Shown: piece after piece, positions 1-9,709 of the stretch
Layout: each line of letters begins with the position of its first letter
How positions within the stretch are numbered: position 1 is the stretch's first letter
Source of the DNA: Pseudomonas maumuensis
GTDB lineage: Bacteria > Pseudomonadota > Gammaproteobacteria > Pseudomonadales > Pseudomonadaceae
Assembly (NCBI RefSeq): GCF_019139675.1
Contig: NZ_CP077077.1
Location: forward strand, 4,774,001 to 4,838,000
DNA length: 64,000 nt
Direction of reading: 5' to 3'
Program-made: the position numbers and the translations under genes
Notes under the pieces: model-generated
What the model was told of the DNA's origin: nothing
Seen by the model: the letters and a program-made list of their open reading frames with translations, nothing else
Database searches by the model: none

Positions 1-650
<650 letters not shown>

Positions 651-742
651 TTCTGTAGCCCACCCTGCATTGCACTACGCCGCGCCCGATTCTTGCATTA
701 CACTGCCCGGCGTACATTCCTTAACCAGTTGACGAGACGACC

Positions 743-2209
743 GTGCTCAAGGCACTCAAGAAAATTTTCGCCAAGGGAGACGCCGCGCCACAGGCCGCCG
801 AGCCCGTCGCCGCGACCCCGCCCGCGCCAGCCGCGCAACCGGTTGCCGCCAAGGCCCCGGCGCGCCAGTCCGCCAAGCCCAAGGCCGCCTCCAAGGCCCA
901 GTCCGAGCCGCAGCCAGCAGGCCAACCACGTGCCGAGCAAGCGCCCAAGGACAAACCGCGCCGCGAACGCAAGCCCAAACCCCAGGCCAGCCTGTGGAAG
1001 CCCGAGGACTTCGTGGTCGAGCCGCAGGAAGGCAAGACCCGCTTCCACGACTTCAAGCTCTCCAACGAGCTGATGCATGCCATCCACGACCTCGGCTTCC
1101 CCTATTGCACGCCGATCCAGGCCCAGGTCCTGGGCTACACCCTGCGCGGCCAGGACGCCATCGGCCGGGCCCAGACCGGCACCGGCAAGACCGCCGCGTT
1201 CCTGATCTCGATCATCTCGCAGCTGCAGCAGACCCCACCGCCCAAAGAGCGCTACATGGGCGAGCCGCGGGCGCTGATCATCGCCCCGACCCGCGAGCTG
1301 GTGGTGCAGATAGCCAAGGATGCCCAGGCCCTGACCAAGTACACCGGCCTGAATGTGATGAGCTTTGTCGGCGGCATGGACTTCGACAAGCAGCTCAAGT
1401 CACTGGAAGCACGCCATTGCGACATCCTGGTGGCCACCCCGGGCCGCCTGCTGGACTTCAACCAGCGCGGCGAGGTGCACCTGGACATGGTCGAGGTGAT
1501 GGTGCTGGACGAGGCCGACCGCATGCTCGACATGGGCTTCATCCCCCAGGTCCGCCAGATCATCCGCCAGACCCCGCCCAAGAGCGAGCGCCAGACCTTG
1601 CTGTTCTCCGCCACCTTCACCGACGATGTGATGAACCTGGCCAAGCAGTGGACCACCAACCCGGCCATCGTCGAGATCGAGCCGGAAAACGTCGCCAGCG
1701 AAACCGTCGAACAGCACGTCTATGCCGTGGCCGGCAGCGACAAGTACAAGCTGCTGTACAACCTGGTCACGCAGAACAAGTGGGAACGGGTGATGGTGTT
1801 CGCCAACCGCAAGGACGAGGTTCGGCGTATCGAGGAAAAGCTGGTGCGTGACGGCATCAACGCCGCCCAACTGTCGGGCGACGTGCCGCAGCACAAGCGG
1901 ATCCGCACCCTGGAAAGCTTCCGTGAAGGGCGTATCACCGTGCTGGTGGCCACCGACGTGGCCGGCCGTGGCATCCATATCGACGGCATCAGCCATGTGA
2001 TCAACTTCACCCTGCCGGAAGATCCGGACGACTACGTGCATCGCATCGGCCGCACCGGCCGCGCCGGTACCAGCGGCGTGTCGATCAGCTTTGCCGGTGA
2101 GGACGATTCGTACCAGTTGCCGGCGATCGAAGAGTTGCTGGGGCGCAAGATCAAGTGCGAGATGCCGCCGGACGAGCTATTGAAGCCCGTGCCGCGCAAG
2201 CATCACTGA
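743..2209 (+). CDS. rhlB: DEAD-box ATP-dependent RNA helicase RhlB
   Basis: A 488-residue protein. After a low-complexity Ala/Pro/Lys-rich tail (residues 10-85) comes a complete DEAD-box core: Q-motif region around TPIQAQ (123-128), Walker A AQTGTGKT (143-150), PTREL (182-186), DEAD (256-259), SAT (289-291) and HRIGRTGR (433-440). The GTG start is chosen because the N-terminal MLKALKKIF matches pseudomonad RhlB and upstream frames give no better start. RhlB unwinds structured RNA and in enterobacteria feeds the RNase E degradosome; degradosome membership here is inference. A REP palindrome follows directly. Confidence 0.92.
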   Translation: MLKALKKIFAKGDAAPQAAEPVAATPPAPAAQPVAAKAPARQSAKPKAASKAQSEPQPAGQPRAEQAPKDKPRRERKPKPQASLWKPEDFVVEPQEGKTRFHDFKLSNELMHAIHDLGFPYCTPIQAQVLGYTLRGQDAIGRAQTGTGKTAAFLISIISQLQQTPPPKERYMGEPRALIIAPTRELVVQIAKDAQALTKYTGLNVMSFVGGMDFDKQLKSLEARHCDILVATPGRLLDFNQRGEVHLDMVEVMVLDEADRMLDMGFIPQVRQIIRQTPPKSERQTLLFSATFTDDVMNLAKQWTTNPAIVEIEPENVASETVEQHVYAVAGSDKYKLLYNLVTQNKWERVMVFANRKDEVRRIEEKLVRDGINAAQLSGDVPQHKRIRTLESFREGRITVLVATDVAGRGIHIDGISHVINFTLPEDPDDYVHRIGRTGRAGTSGVSISFAGEDDSYQLPAIEELLGRKIKCEMPPDELLKPVPRKHH

Positions 2210-2239
2210 ATGGCAGGATCGGGGCCGCTACGCTGCCCT

Positions 2240-2301
2240 ATCGCCGGCAAGCCGGCTCCCACAGAGATACGCGCTCCTGTGGGAGCCGGCTTGCCGGCGA
2301 T
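2240..2301. repeat. REP palindrome pair (BIME-like)
   Basis: Two inverted copies of the putida-group REP (core CGCCGGCAAGCCGGCTCCCAC), arms 2240-2264 and 2277-2301, sit between the converging rhlB and moaE genes. They could form a strong hairpin that acts as a bidirectional 3' barrier. Confidence 0.9.
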
Positions 2302-2333
2302 CCGGGGCGCCGCCCCGGCCAGCGAATAGAGCA

Positions 2334-2780
2334 TCACCAGCGGCCCGCCGCATCCTGGTCGCTCTGCTTGCCTTCCACCCAGCGCGGCCCTTCCTGGGTA
2401 TTCTCCTTCTTCCAGAACGGCGCCCGGGTCTTCAGGTAGTCCATGATGAAGTTGCAGGCATCGAACGCTGCCTGCCGATGCGCGCTGGCCACGCCGACAA
2501 AGACGATCGGCTCGCCCGGTTCCAGGGCGCCGATGCGGTGCAGTACCTCGACCTTGAGCAGCGGCCAGCGCCCTTCGGCCTCGACCACGATCTTGGCCAG
2601 GGCCTTCTCGGTCATGCCCGGATAGTGCTCGAGGAACATCCCCGCCACCTCCCGGCCATCGTTGAAGTCACGCACATAGCCGACAAAGCCGACCACCGCG
2701 CCCACGCCGACATTGGCGGCGTGCATGGCGTTGACTTCGGCGCCCGGGTCGAAGGCCGCCTCCTGAACGCGCACGGCCAT
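2334..2780 (-). CDS. moaE: Molybdopterin synthase catalytic subunit MoaE
   Basis: A 148-residue protein with the MoaE signature KTRAPFWKKE near the C-terminus, which supplies the catalytic lysines, and the conserved VGYVRDFN and ASAHR segments. The large subunit accepts sulfur from thiocarboxylated MoaD and converts cyclic pyranopterin monophosphate to molybdopterin. A TTG two codons upstream is in frame, but the ATG at 2780 is preferred, two bases after the moaD stop. It is the last gene of moaC-moaD-moaE. Confidence 0.93.
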   Translation of the reverse strand: MAVRVQEAAFDPGAEVNAMHAANVGVGAVVGFVGYVRDFNDGREVAGMFLEHYPGMTEKALAKIVVEAEGRWPLLKVEVLHRIGALEPGEPIVFVGVASAHRQAAFDACNFIMDYLKTRAPFWKKENTQEGPRWVEGKQSDQDAAGRW

Positions 2781-2782
2781 GG

Positions 2783-3028
2783 TCAACCTCCGGTCACGGG
2801 TGGGAAGAACGCGATCTCGTCACCCTCTTCCAATGGCTCATCGAGCCGGCACAGCTCTTCGTTGCGGGCACACATCAGGTTCTGCTCGGCCAGCACCGCG
2901 TAGTGCCCACCCTTGCCCGCCAAGGCCTGGCGCACGTCGTCCAGCACCTTGAAGTCGCCTTCCAGGCGCTCGGCGTCGATGCCCAACAACTCACGGTAGC
3001 GGGCGAAATACATGACCTTGACCTTCAT
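2783..3028 (-). CDS. moaD: Molybdopterin synthase sulfur-carrier subunit MoaD
   Basis: An 81-residue ubiquitin-like protein ending in the diagnostic Gly-Gly (PPVTGG), which is adenylated and thiocarboxylated to donate sulfur to MoaE. It starts [16 protein letters not shown]. Its ATG shares one base with the moaC stop (TGATG), which indicates translational coupling. It forms the heterotetrameric synthase with the adjacent MoaE. Confidence 0.93.
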   Translation of the reverse strand: MKVKVMYFARYRELLGIDAERLEGDFKVLDDVRQALAGKGGHYAVLAEQNLMCARNEELCRLDEPLEEGDEIAFFPPVTGG

Positions 3029-3498
3029 CACCCCTCCACCTTGTAGTGCCCGCTCTTGCCACCGGTCTTCTCCAGCAGGCGCACCTGCTCGATGACCATG
3101 CCTTTGTCCACTGCCTTGCACATGTCGTAGATCGTCAGCGCGGCGACGCTGGCGGCGGTGAGCGCCTCCATTTCAACGCCGGTCTGCCCGGCCAGCTTGC
3201 AGCGCGCGACGATATGCACCACGTCCTCGCCCTCGGCGGCCAGCTCGACCTTGACGCCGGTGAGCATCAGCGGATGGCACAGCGGGATCAGGTCGCTGGT
3301 CTTCTTCGCCGCCTGGATGCCGGCGATGCGCGCCACGGCGAACACGTCACCCTTGGGGTGTTGGCCATCGACGATCATGCGCAGGGTGTCCGGCAACATG
3401 CGCACCCGTGCCTCGGCAATCGCCTCGCGGGCGGTCACGGCCTTTTCAGTGACGTCGACCATGTTGGCGCGCCCCTGGGAATCAAGATGAGTCAGCAC
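3028..3498 (-). CDS. moaC: Cyclic pyranopterin monophosphate synthase MoaC
   Basis: A 156-residue protein, usual MoaC length, with the signatures [13 protein letters not shown] and [11 protein letters not shown] and the active-site segment CKAVDKGM. MoaC converts the MoaA product to cyclic pyranopterin monophosphate in molybdenum cofactor synthesis. The GTG at 3498 is chosen because it gives the family N-terminus [15 protein letters not shown]; the frame stays open another 32 codons upstream without family similarity. First gene of moaCDE. No moaA or moaB is in the window and I see no Moco riboswitch upstream. Confidence 0.92.
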   Translation of the reverse strand: MLTHLDSQGRANMVDVTEKAVTAREAIAEARVRMLPDTLRMIVDGQHPKGDVFAVARIAGIQAAKKTSDLIPLCHPLMLTGVKVELAAEGEDVVHIVARCKLAGQTGVEMEALTAASVAALTIYDMCKAVDKGMVIEQVRLLEKTGGKSGHYKVEG

Positions 3499-3570
3499 TG
3501 CTCTGCTCCTGGGAAGGGATAACAGAGTGTAAACCTGCCGGTCAGCTTTGAGCAGAGGGCAGAACAGCGC

Positions 3571-3618
3571 ATCGCGGGGCAAGCCCGCTCCCACGGTGGG
3601 AACGGGCTTGCTGGCGAC
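3571..3618. repeat. Degenerate REP hairpin
   Basis: The arm TCGCGGGGCAAGCCCGCTCCC pairs imperfectly with 3596-3617. It lies immediately 3' of phoH and upstream of moaC, probably acting as a 3' hairpin of phoH. Confidence 0.7.
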
Positions 3619-3621
3619 AGG

Positions 3622-5016
3622 TTACAGGTGCGATTCGGCGTACTCGGCCAGTACCGAGCGTGGCACGCCCTGCAGGGTGATATGAACGCCGTGGGGGAAG
3701 TCCTTGAAGCGCTCGGTGAGGTAGGTCAGCCCGGAGCTGGTGGCCGACAGGTAGGGGGTGTCGATCTGTGCCAGGTTGCCCAGGCAAACCACCTTCGAGC
3801 CGGTCCCGGCACGGGTGATGATGGTCTTGATCTGGTGCGGCGTGAGGTTCTGGCACTCGTCGATGAGGATCAGGCTCTGCTGGAAGCTGCGCCCACGGAT
3901 GTAGTTCAGCGACTTGAACTGCAGCGGCACTCGCTCGAGGATGTACTCGACACTGCCGTGGGTGCTCTCGTCATCCATGTGCAAGGCTTCGAGGTTGTCG
4001 GTGATGGCGCCCAGCCAAGGCTCCATTTTCTCCGCCTCGGTGCCCGGCAGGAAGCCGATCTCCTGGTCCAGCCCCTGCACGCTGCGGGTGGCGATGATGC
4101 GCCGGTAGCGCTTGCTGACCATGGTCTGCTCGATGGCCGCGGCCAGCGCCAGGATGGTCTTGCCCGAGCCCGCCGCGCCGGTCAGGTTGACCAGGTGGAT
4201 ATCCGGGTCGAGCAAGGCGAACAGCGCCAGGCTCTGGTGGATATCACGTGGCTTGAGCCCCCAGGCCTCCTGGTGCAGCAGCGGTTCCTGGTGCAGGTCG
4301 AGCAGTAGCAGCTCGTCATTGCGGATGCCCTTGATCCAGCCGACGAAGCCCTGTTCGTCGATGATGAACTCGTTGACATGTACCGCCGGCAGGTTATCGA
4401 TCAATTGCACCCGATGCCAGGTACGGCCACGCTCCTGGCGAGTATCGACCTTGCTCACACGGTCCCAGAATGAGCCCGTGACCGAGTGGTAGCCCTTGGA
4501 CAGCAAGGACACATCGTCGACCAACTGGTCGGTGCTGTAGTCCTCGGCGGCGATGCCGCAGGCACGCGCCTTGAGGCGCATGTTGATGTCCTTGGTCACC
4601 AGCACCACGTCGAGGTCCTTGCGCTTGGCGCGCAGGTCCAGCAGCTGGTTGATGATGATGTTGTCGGCGAGGTTCTCGGGGAGCAGGCGGTTGGGCTCGT
4701 TGCGCGTGCTCATGAGGATGGACAGGAAGCCCTTGGGCCCGCTCTTGCCGCGCTGGATCGGCACGCCCTGCTCGACATCGCTGGGCGAGGCGTCGCCGAG
4801 GGTCTGGTCGATCAGGCGGATGGCCTGGCGACATTCGGCGGCGATCGTCTGTTTACCGGTCTTGAGCTTGTCGAGTTCCTCCAGCACCGTCATCGGTATG
4901 GCGACGTGGTGCTCCTCGAAGTTGAGCAGGGCGTTGGGGTCGTGAATCAGGACGTTGGTATCGAGCACATACAGGATTGGCTGGTTGGAGGAAGCGGTGC
5001 GTCCTTGGTCATCCAT
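3622..5016 (-). CDS. PhoH-family ATPase with N-terminal PIN domain
   Basis: A 464-residue protein in two parts. The N-terminal PIN nuclease-like domain (about 14-160) begins YVLDTNVLIHD with acidic residue Asp19 and further acidic residues in EELDKL and TKDIN. The C-terminal PhoH P-loop ATPase has Walker A GAAGSGKT (280-287) and Walker B LILIDE (382-387). This matches the PIN-PhoH (PhoH2/YlaK-type) family, for which ATP-dependent RNA unwinding and cleavage has been shown in mycobacterial relatives; an RNA role here is inference. Start ATG at 5016; length fits the family. It ends close to the moaC promoter region, same strand, separated by a REP hairpin, so co-transcription is uncertain. Confidence 0.88.
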   Translation of the reverse strand: MDDQGRTASSNQPILYVLDTNVLIHDPNALLNFEEHHVAIPMTVLEELDKLKTGKQTIAAECRQAIRLIDQTLGDASPSDVEQGVPIQRGKSGPKGFLSILMSTRNEPNRLLPENLADNIIINQLLDLRAKRKDLDVVLVTKDINMRLKARACGIAAEDYSTDQLVDDVSLLSKGYHSVTGSFWDRVSKVDTRQERGRTWHRVQLIDNLPAVHVNEFIIDEQGFVGWIKGIRNDELLLLDLHQEPLLHQEAWGLKPRDIHQSLALFALLDPDIHLVNLTGAAGSGKTILALAAAIEQTMVSKRYRRIIATRSVQGLDQEIGFLPGTEAEKMEPWLGAITDNLEALHMDDESTHGSVEYILERVPLQFKSLNYIRGRSFQQSLILIDECQNLTPHQIKTIITRAGTGSKVVCLGNLAQIDTPYLSATSSGLTYLTERFKDFPHGVHITLQGVPRSVLAEYAESHL

Positions 5017-5310
5017 ACTCGTTCACCTTATGTGAAAGCCACACGGCGCGAACGGCTGCGCCGCAGAGTGACTGCCGTTCTCCCCGTATCCGCGTCGTTA
5101 CGGGCGGGAAGCTCACCTGGCAAGGAGGGCGTGGATGACGCCACCTGTGCTGCAGGGTTCGGCTGTCTGGTTCCTTGATACCGCAAAAACCATGACCGAA
5201 AAAAGTCTTTTTACGCTCAGGTGAAGTTTATTTTTCGGATTGACGAACAGGGCTTGGCGTGGGCCTGGAGCAGGACTACAGTCAAAGATCAGGTGCCGCA
5301 ACAAGCCCAT
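5017..5310. other. Intergenic region between phoH and the ABC transporter
   Basis: Nearly 300 bases without a credible gene. It must hold the phoH promoter (minus strand). A T/A-rich stretch around 5205-5240 is the likeliest place, but I cannot assign -35/-10 boxes with confidence. Confidence 0.4.
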
Positions 5311-6078
5311 TCACGCGCGTACGAAACGCTGACGCAGCACGTCGCTCAGGGCATCCACCAACAGCACCAGCAGCAGCATGGCAACGATCACCGTGCTGGC
5401 CTGGGCCTCCTGGAACAAGCTCAAGGTCGCGTAGAGCATCTGCCCCAGCCCACCCGCGCCGACGAAGCCCAGCACGCTGGCCATGCGGATGTTGTTCTCC
5501 CAGCGATACAGGCTGTACGCCAGCAACTGCGGCCACAGGTTGGGCAAGGTGCCGAAGCAGAAGGCCGCCACTTGGCTGCCGCCCTGCAGGCGTATCGCTG
5601 CTGCCGGCTCGGGCGGTGCATTCTCCAGCGCCTCGGCGAACAGTCGCCCCAGTACCCCGGCGGTGTGCAGCGCCAGCGCCAAGGTGCCGGCATTCGGCCC
5701 CAGGCCTGCGGCCAGGACCGTGAGCGCCGCCCAGACCAGCTCCGGAACAGCCCGCAGCGCATTGAGCAGCAGCCGCGCCACGCCCTGCAACGGCCAACCG
5801 AAGCGACCGGCGGCGGGCAACGCCAGTAACAGGCCGAGCAGCATCGCCAGCAAAGTACCCAACCCAGACATCGCCAGGGTTTCCAGCGCGCCACGGCCTA
5901 CGGCGCGCAAGTGTTCGAAGGAAAGATCCGGCTGCAGGAAGCGTCCGGCGTACTCCGCCATCTGGCCGAGCCCGCCATTACCGATTACTCCGTGCAGGTC
6001 CAGTTCCAGGTAGGCGAACGAAGCGCTCACCGCCACCGCGATTCCCAGCAGCACCAGCAGGTTGATCGCCCGGTTCAT
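5311..6078 (-). CDS. Phosphonate-type ABC transporter permease (second)
   Basis: A 255-residue integral membrane protein with several hydrophobic segments and the PhnE-like EAA loop region ending GFVGAGGLGQMLY. ATG at 6078 overlaps the preceding permease stop by four bases (ATGA). Last gene of a four-gene importer transcribed binding protein, ATPase, permease, permease. Although homologous to phosphonate/phosphite permeases, its position beside selD points to selenium-oxyanion import; the substrate is inferred from context only. Confidence 0.85.
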   Translation of the reverse strand: MNRAINLLVLLGIAVAVSASFAYLELDLHGVIGNGGLGQMAEYAGRFLQPDLSFEHLRAVGRGALETLAMSGLGTLLAMLLGLLLALPAAGRFGWPLQGVARLLLNALRAVPELVWAALTVLAAGLGPNAGTLALALHTAGVLGRLFAEALENAPPEPAAAIRLQGGSQVAAFCFGTLPNLWPQLLAYSLYRWENNIRMASVLGFVGAGGLGQMLYATLSLFQEAQASTVIVAMLLLVLLVDALSDVLRQRFVRA

Positions 6079-6902
6079 GCCAGCCTCCCGCGCAGCAGGC
6101 GGCTGAGCAGGTCGGCCAGCACCACCAGCACCAGGAACGCCAGCAACATGCTCGCCACCTGGTCGCCAGCGAACATGCGCATCGACAGGTCGATCTGCTG
6201 CCCCAGGCCACCGGCACCGACGAAGCCCATCACCACGGAAGCCCGCACCGCGCACTCCCAGCGGTAGACGGTGTACGACACCACCTCCGCCGCGGCGTTG
6301 GGGAGGATGCCGTAGCAGAACGCCGACAAGCGACCGCTGCCGGCCTGCAGCAAGGCATGCGCCGGGCGCTGGTCCACCGACTCGAAGATTTCCGCGTAGA
6401 CCTTGCCGAGCATGCCGCTGTAGGTGATGGCGATGGCCAGCACCCCGGCGGTCGGCCCCAGGCCCACGGCGCGAACGAATAGCAGCGCCCAGACGATCTC
6501 CGGCACGCTGCGCAGGAACACCAGCAGGCCACGCACCGGCAGGCGCAAACCCCGTGACCAGAAGCCAGGGCGACCGCCCTGGGACGCCGCACGCAGTGAC
6601 AGCGCGCGGCTGGCCAGCAGACTGGCCGGCACCGCCAGCAACAGGGCCAGGGCCATGCCGGCAGTCGCCACGGCCAAGGTCTGCAACGTGGCAGCCCAAA
6701 GCAGAACGAGAAAATCCGCATCATGGGCCGGCGGCCAGAAGGCGCCGACGAAACTGGCCATCTGTTGACGGTTTTCCGCCTGCAGCAGCACGCCGGGGTT
6801 CAGCTCGCTCAGGTGAAGTCCCGGCCACAGCAGCGCCAGGCACAGCAGCGTCAGCAGCAGACGAGGCAGCGCCGCGGGGTCGCGGGCGTCAGCGTTCAGC
6901 AT
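6075..6902 (-). CDS. Phosphonate-type ABC transporter permease (first)
   Basis: A 275-residue PhnE-like permease with an N-terminal membrane helix (around 14-32) and the conserved cytoplasmic loop ending GFVGAGGLGQQID. It is a paralogue of the next gene, so the importer has a heterodimeric membrane part. ATG at 6902 lies inside the end of the ATPase gene (7-base overlap) and its own stop overlaps the next start, so all four genes are translationally coupled. Confidence 0.86.
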   Translation of the reverse strand: MLNADARDPAALPRLLLTLLCLALLWPGLHLSELNPGVLLQAENRQQMASFVGAFWPPAHDADFLVLLWAATLQTLAVATAGMALALLLAVPASLLASRALSLRAASQGGRPGFWSRGLRLPVRGLLVFLRSVPEIVWALLFVRAVGLGPTAGVLAIAITYSGMLGKVYAEIFESVDQRPAHALLQAGSGRLSAFCYGILPNAAAEVVSYTVYRWECAVRASVVMGFVGAGGLGQQIDLSMRMFAGDQVASMLLAFLVLVVLADLLSRLLRGRLA

Positions 6903-7690
6903 CGCGGAATCTGCACGCTAAGGGCCGCTCCCGCACTGACCGGCGAGGCCAACTGTTCATTGGCATACAGCGCCTCGAGCAGGCTTTCGCTCACCGCCTG
7001 GGCCGGGCAGTCGAAGGCCACCCGCCCTTCGCGGATACCAATGACCCGTGGGAAGTGCGCCAGCGCCAGCTCCACCGCATGCAGGCTGGCGACCAGCGTC
7101 ACGCCGTGCGCCTGGGCATGCCGGTTGAGCAGCGCCAGGCTATGATCGGCCAGGACCGGGTCCATCGCCGAAACGGGCTCATCGGCCAGCAGCACCTCCG
7201 GACGCTGGTACAGCGCCCGGGCGATGCCGACCCGCTGCAGCTGCCCTCCGGACAACTGCCCGCACTGGACGAACAGCTTGTCCGCCAGCCCCAGTTCAGC
7301 CAGGACCTGACGAGCCCCCGGCACATCGCCCGGATGCACCAGGTTGAGCAGGCCGCGCAACGTGCTCCATTGCCCCAGCCGACCGGCCAGCACCGCCGTC
7401 ACCACACGCTGACGCGGCGGCAACGGAGGCGCCTGATGCACCAGGCCGATACGCGCGCGCAGGTGCTGGCGCGCGCGCGCCGACAACGCCCACGGCTGCG
7501 CGTCGAGCACATCGAGCTGCCCGGCGCTGGGCCTGGTGGCGGTGGCCATCACGTGCAGTAGGCTGGATTTACCGGCCCCGGAGGGCCCGATGATCGCAAC
7601 CCGCTCACCCTTGTCGATACGCAGGTCGACAGCATTCAGGGCCTGTACCTTGCCGTGGCGCAGGCTGGCCTCGTGCAGACGAATACTCAC
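6896..7690 (-). CDS. Phosphonate-type ABC transporter ATP-binding protein (PhnC-like)
   Basis: A 264-residue ATPase with Walker A GPSGAGKS (35-42), ABC signature LSGGQLQR (146-153) and Walker B LLADEP (167-172) followed by the switch His in SLHAVEL. The GTG start at 7690 overlaps the binding-protein stop (GTGA). It energises import together with the two permeases. Closest to PhnC by layout; the selenium link comes from the neighbours. Confidence 0.88.
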   Translation of the reverse strand: MSIRLHEASLRHGKVQALNAVDLRIDKGERVAIIGPSGAGKSSLLHVMATATRPSAGQLDVLDAQPWALSARARQHLRARIGLVHQAPPLPPRQRVVTAVLAGRLGQWSTLRGLLNLVHPGDVPGARQVLAELGLADKLFVQCGQLSGGQLQRVGIARALYQRPEVLLADEPVSAMDPVLADHSLALLNRHAQAHGVTLVASLHAVELALAHFPRVIGIREGRVAFDCPAQAVSESLLEALYANEQLASPVSAGAALSVQIPRC

Positions 7691-8541
7691 TTCAGCAGGC
7701 CGGCCTCGCGTGCGGCCTGCTCGGTGCCCTGGTAGTTCTCAGGCTTGGTCTCGATGAAGCGGCTAGCGGCCTGCAGGTCGAGGATCGCCTTGTCCGAGGG
7801 TTTTGCCGGATCGAGGGCGAGGAAGGCTTGCTTGATCTTCTCTTTCAGCGCCGGGTCCAGATTGCCGCGCACGGTCCAGTTGTAGTCGTAGTAGGTCGGG
7901 GTGGTGGCGAATACCTTCACCTTGCCGGTATCGACCTTGCCAGCATCGACCAGTTTCTGCCATACGCTGGCGTTGAGTACGCCTGCATCGACCTTGCCCG
8001 CCGCCACCCAGGCCACGGTGGCGTCATGGGCACCGGAGTAGGCGACACGGCTGAAATAGCTCTCAGGCTTGATGTTGTCTTCCTTGAGCATGAAGTAGCG
8101 CGGCATCAGACTGCCGGAGGTGGACGAGATCGAGCCGAAGGCGAAAGTCTTGCCCTTCAGGTCGGCCAGACTCTTCACCTCCGGATTGGCGGTGATGAAC
8201 TTGGAGGTGAACTGGGCGTCCTGTTCGCGCTGCACCAGTGGCGTGGCGGTCGGGTCTTTCAGGTGTACCTGGACGAAGGTGAAGCCCCCCAGCCAGGCCA
8301 GGTCCAGGCGATTGCTGGCCAGCGACTCGACCACCGCCGGGTAGTCGGCGACCGGCACGAACTGCACCTTCATGCCCAGTTGCTGCTCGAGGTATTCACC
8401 CAGCGGCTTGAATTTGCGCAGCAGTTCGGTCGGCGCTTCATCAGGGATGGCGCTGACGCGCAGGACATCGGCGGCCTGGGCGACGACCGCGCAGCAGGAC
8501 AGGACGAGGCCGGCAGCGAGTGCCAGTGGGCGTTTGAGCAT
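7687..8541 (-). CDS. Periplasmic binding protein, putative selenate/selenite (phosphonate-like) ABC transporter
   Basis: A 284-residue protein with a clear Sec signal peptide (residues 1-24, ending AQAA) and a PhnD-like fold: [10 protein letters not shown] at the mature N-terminus, [20 protein letters not shown], and [15 protein letters not shown] in the ligand loop. ATG at 8541 is chosen because it starts the signal peptide. It is divergent from selD across 133 bases. A family of PhnD-like proteins found beside selD has been annotated as putative selenate-binding; this protein fits that description. No residue I can see proves the ligand, so phosphonate or phosphite remains possible. Confidence 0.78.
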   Translation of the reverse strand: MLKRPLALAAGLVLSCCAVVAQAADVLRVSAIPDEAPTELLRKFKPLGEYLEQQLGMKVQFVPVADYPAVVESLASNRLDLAWLGGFTFVQVHLKDPTATPLVQREQDAQFTSKFITANPEVKSLADLKGKTFAFGSISSTSGSLMPRYFMLKEDNIKPESYFSRVAYSGAHDATVAWVAAGKVDAGVLNASVWQKLVDAGKVDTGKVKVFATTPTYYDYNWTVRGNLDPALKEKIKQAFLALDPAKPSDKAILDLQAASRFIETKPENYQGTEQAAREAGLLK

Positions 8542-8618
8542 GGGGGTTCTCCGGTTGCATAGCGGGGAAAGCAGCCTGAAGCCTGGGCTTGCGACTGATC
8601 GAGGGAAGTATAAGAGCC

Positions 8619-8647
8619 GAAGGCACAAAGGTCAGCTTTGCTACAAT
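8619..8647 (+). promoter_or_regulatory. Possible selD promoter
   Basis: A good -10 box TACAAT (8642-8647) lies 28 bases before the selD ATG. The hexamer 17 bases upstream (GAAGGC) is a poor -35. The interval to 8541 must also hold the opposite promoter for the ABC operon. Confidence 0.4.
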
Positions 8648-8674
8648 CGCGCATCACGAAAATCCGAGGTGCGT

Positions 8675-9709
8675 ATGAGCGAGCCGATTCGTCTGACACA
8701 GTACAGCCACGGCGCCGGCTGTGGCTGCAAGATTTCTCCCAAGGTGCTGGATGTAATCCTCGCCGAGAGCGGTACGCAGGCGCTGGACCCGAACCTCTGG
8801 GTCGGCAACGCTTCGCGCGACGATGCCGCGGTCTATGCCCTGGACGACGAACGCGGAGTAGTGTCGACCACCGATTTCTTCATGCCCATCGTCGATGACC
8901 CGTACGACTTCGGTCGCATCGCCGCCACCAACGCCATCAGCGACATCTACGCCATGGGCGGCGACCCGCTGATGGCCATCGCCATCCTCGGCTGGCCAGT
9001 CAACGTGCTGCCCCCGGAAGTGGCCCGCGAGGTGATTCGCGGTGGCCGCGCGGTCTGCGCCGAAGCCGGCATCCCGCTGGCCGGCGGCCACTCCATCGAC
9101 GCCCCCGAACCGATCTTCGGCCTGGCCGTCACCGGCGTGGTGAACAAGCGCCACCTCAAGCGCAACGACACCGCCAGCGTCGGTTGCCGCCTGTACCTGA
9201 CCAAGCCACTGGGCATCGGCATCCTCACCACCGCCGAGAAGAAGGCCAAGCTGCGCGACCAGGACCAGGGCCTGGCCCGCGACTGGATGTGTACCCTCAA
9301 CACCCCGGGCAGCCGCTTCGGCAAGCTCGACGGCGTGCAGGCGATGACCGACGTCACCGGCTTCGGCCTGCTCGGCCACCTGGTCGAAGTCGCCGAAGGC
9401 AGCGGCCTCACCGCACGCCTGCAATTCGCTGCGGTGCCGCGCCTGCCCAGCGTCGAGCATTACCTGGCCGAGGGCTGCATCCCCGGTGGTACCCTGCGCA
9501 ACTTCGACAGCTACGGCCATAAGATCGGCGCGCTGAGCGACCAGCAGAAGCACCTGCTGTGCGACCCGCAGACCAGCGGTGGCCTGCTGGTGGCGGTCAG
9601 CCCGCAAGGCGAGGCCGAGTTCCTCGCGGTGGCCCGAGAGCTCGGGCTCGAACTGGCGCCGATCGGCGAACTGGTCGAGCGACAGAGCCACGCAGTCGAG
9701 GTGATCTGA
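8675..9709 (+). CDS. selD: Selenide, water dikinase (selenophosphate synthetase) SelD
   Basis: A 344-residue protein making selenophosphate from selenide and ATP, the selenium donor for 2-selenouridine in tRNA and, where present, selenocysteine. The N-terminal active-site loop [10 protein letters not shown] carries Cys16, Cys18 and Lys19; the codons are TGT and TGC, so this is the Cys form, not a selenocysteine form. ATG at 8675 is chosen by the family N-terminus and the upstream CCGAGG. The stop overlaps the mnmH start by one base (TGATG), so the two are coupled. Confidence 0.95.
   Translation: MSEPIRLTQYSHGAGCGCKISPKVLDVILAESGTQALDPNLWVGNASRDDAAVYALDDERGVVSTTDFFMPIVDDPYDFGRIAATNAISDIYAMGGDPLMAIAILGWPVNVLPPEVAREVIRGGRAVCAEAGIPLAGGHSIDAPEPIFGLAVTGVVNKRHLKRNDTASVGCRLYLTKPLGIGILTTAEKKAKLRDQDQGLARDWMCTLNTPGSRFGKLDGVQAMTDVTGFGLLGHLVEVAEGSGLTARLQFAAVPRLPSVEHYLAEGCIPGGTLRNFDSYGHKIGALSDQQKHLLCDPQTSGGLLVAVSPQGEAEFLAVARELGLELAPIGELVERQSHAVEVI

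Noticed and set aside
743..1083. Long opposite-strand and other-frame ORFs inside the rhlB N-terminal region.
   Set aside because: Arg/Pro- or Gly/Leu-rich translations caused by the high GC low-complexity segment; rhlB explains the sequence.
5311..8541. Calling the ABC operon phnCDE for phosphonate use.
   Set aside because: No phosphonate-breakdown genes follow, and the divergent partner is selD-mnmH; the family name alone is not enough.
8675..9709. Selenocysteine (in-frame TGA) in SelD.
   Set aside because: The active-site codons are TGT and TGC; no internal TGA exists in the frame.
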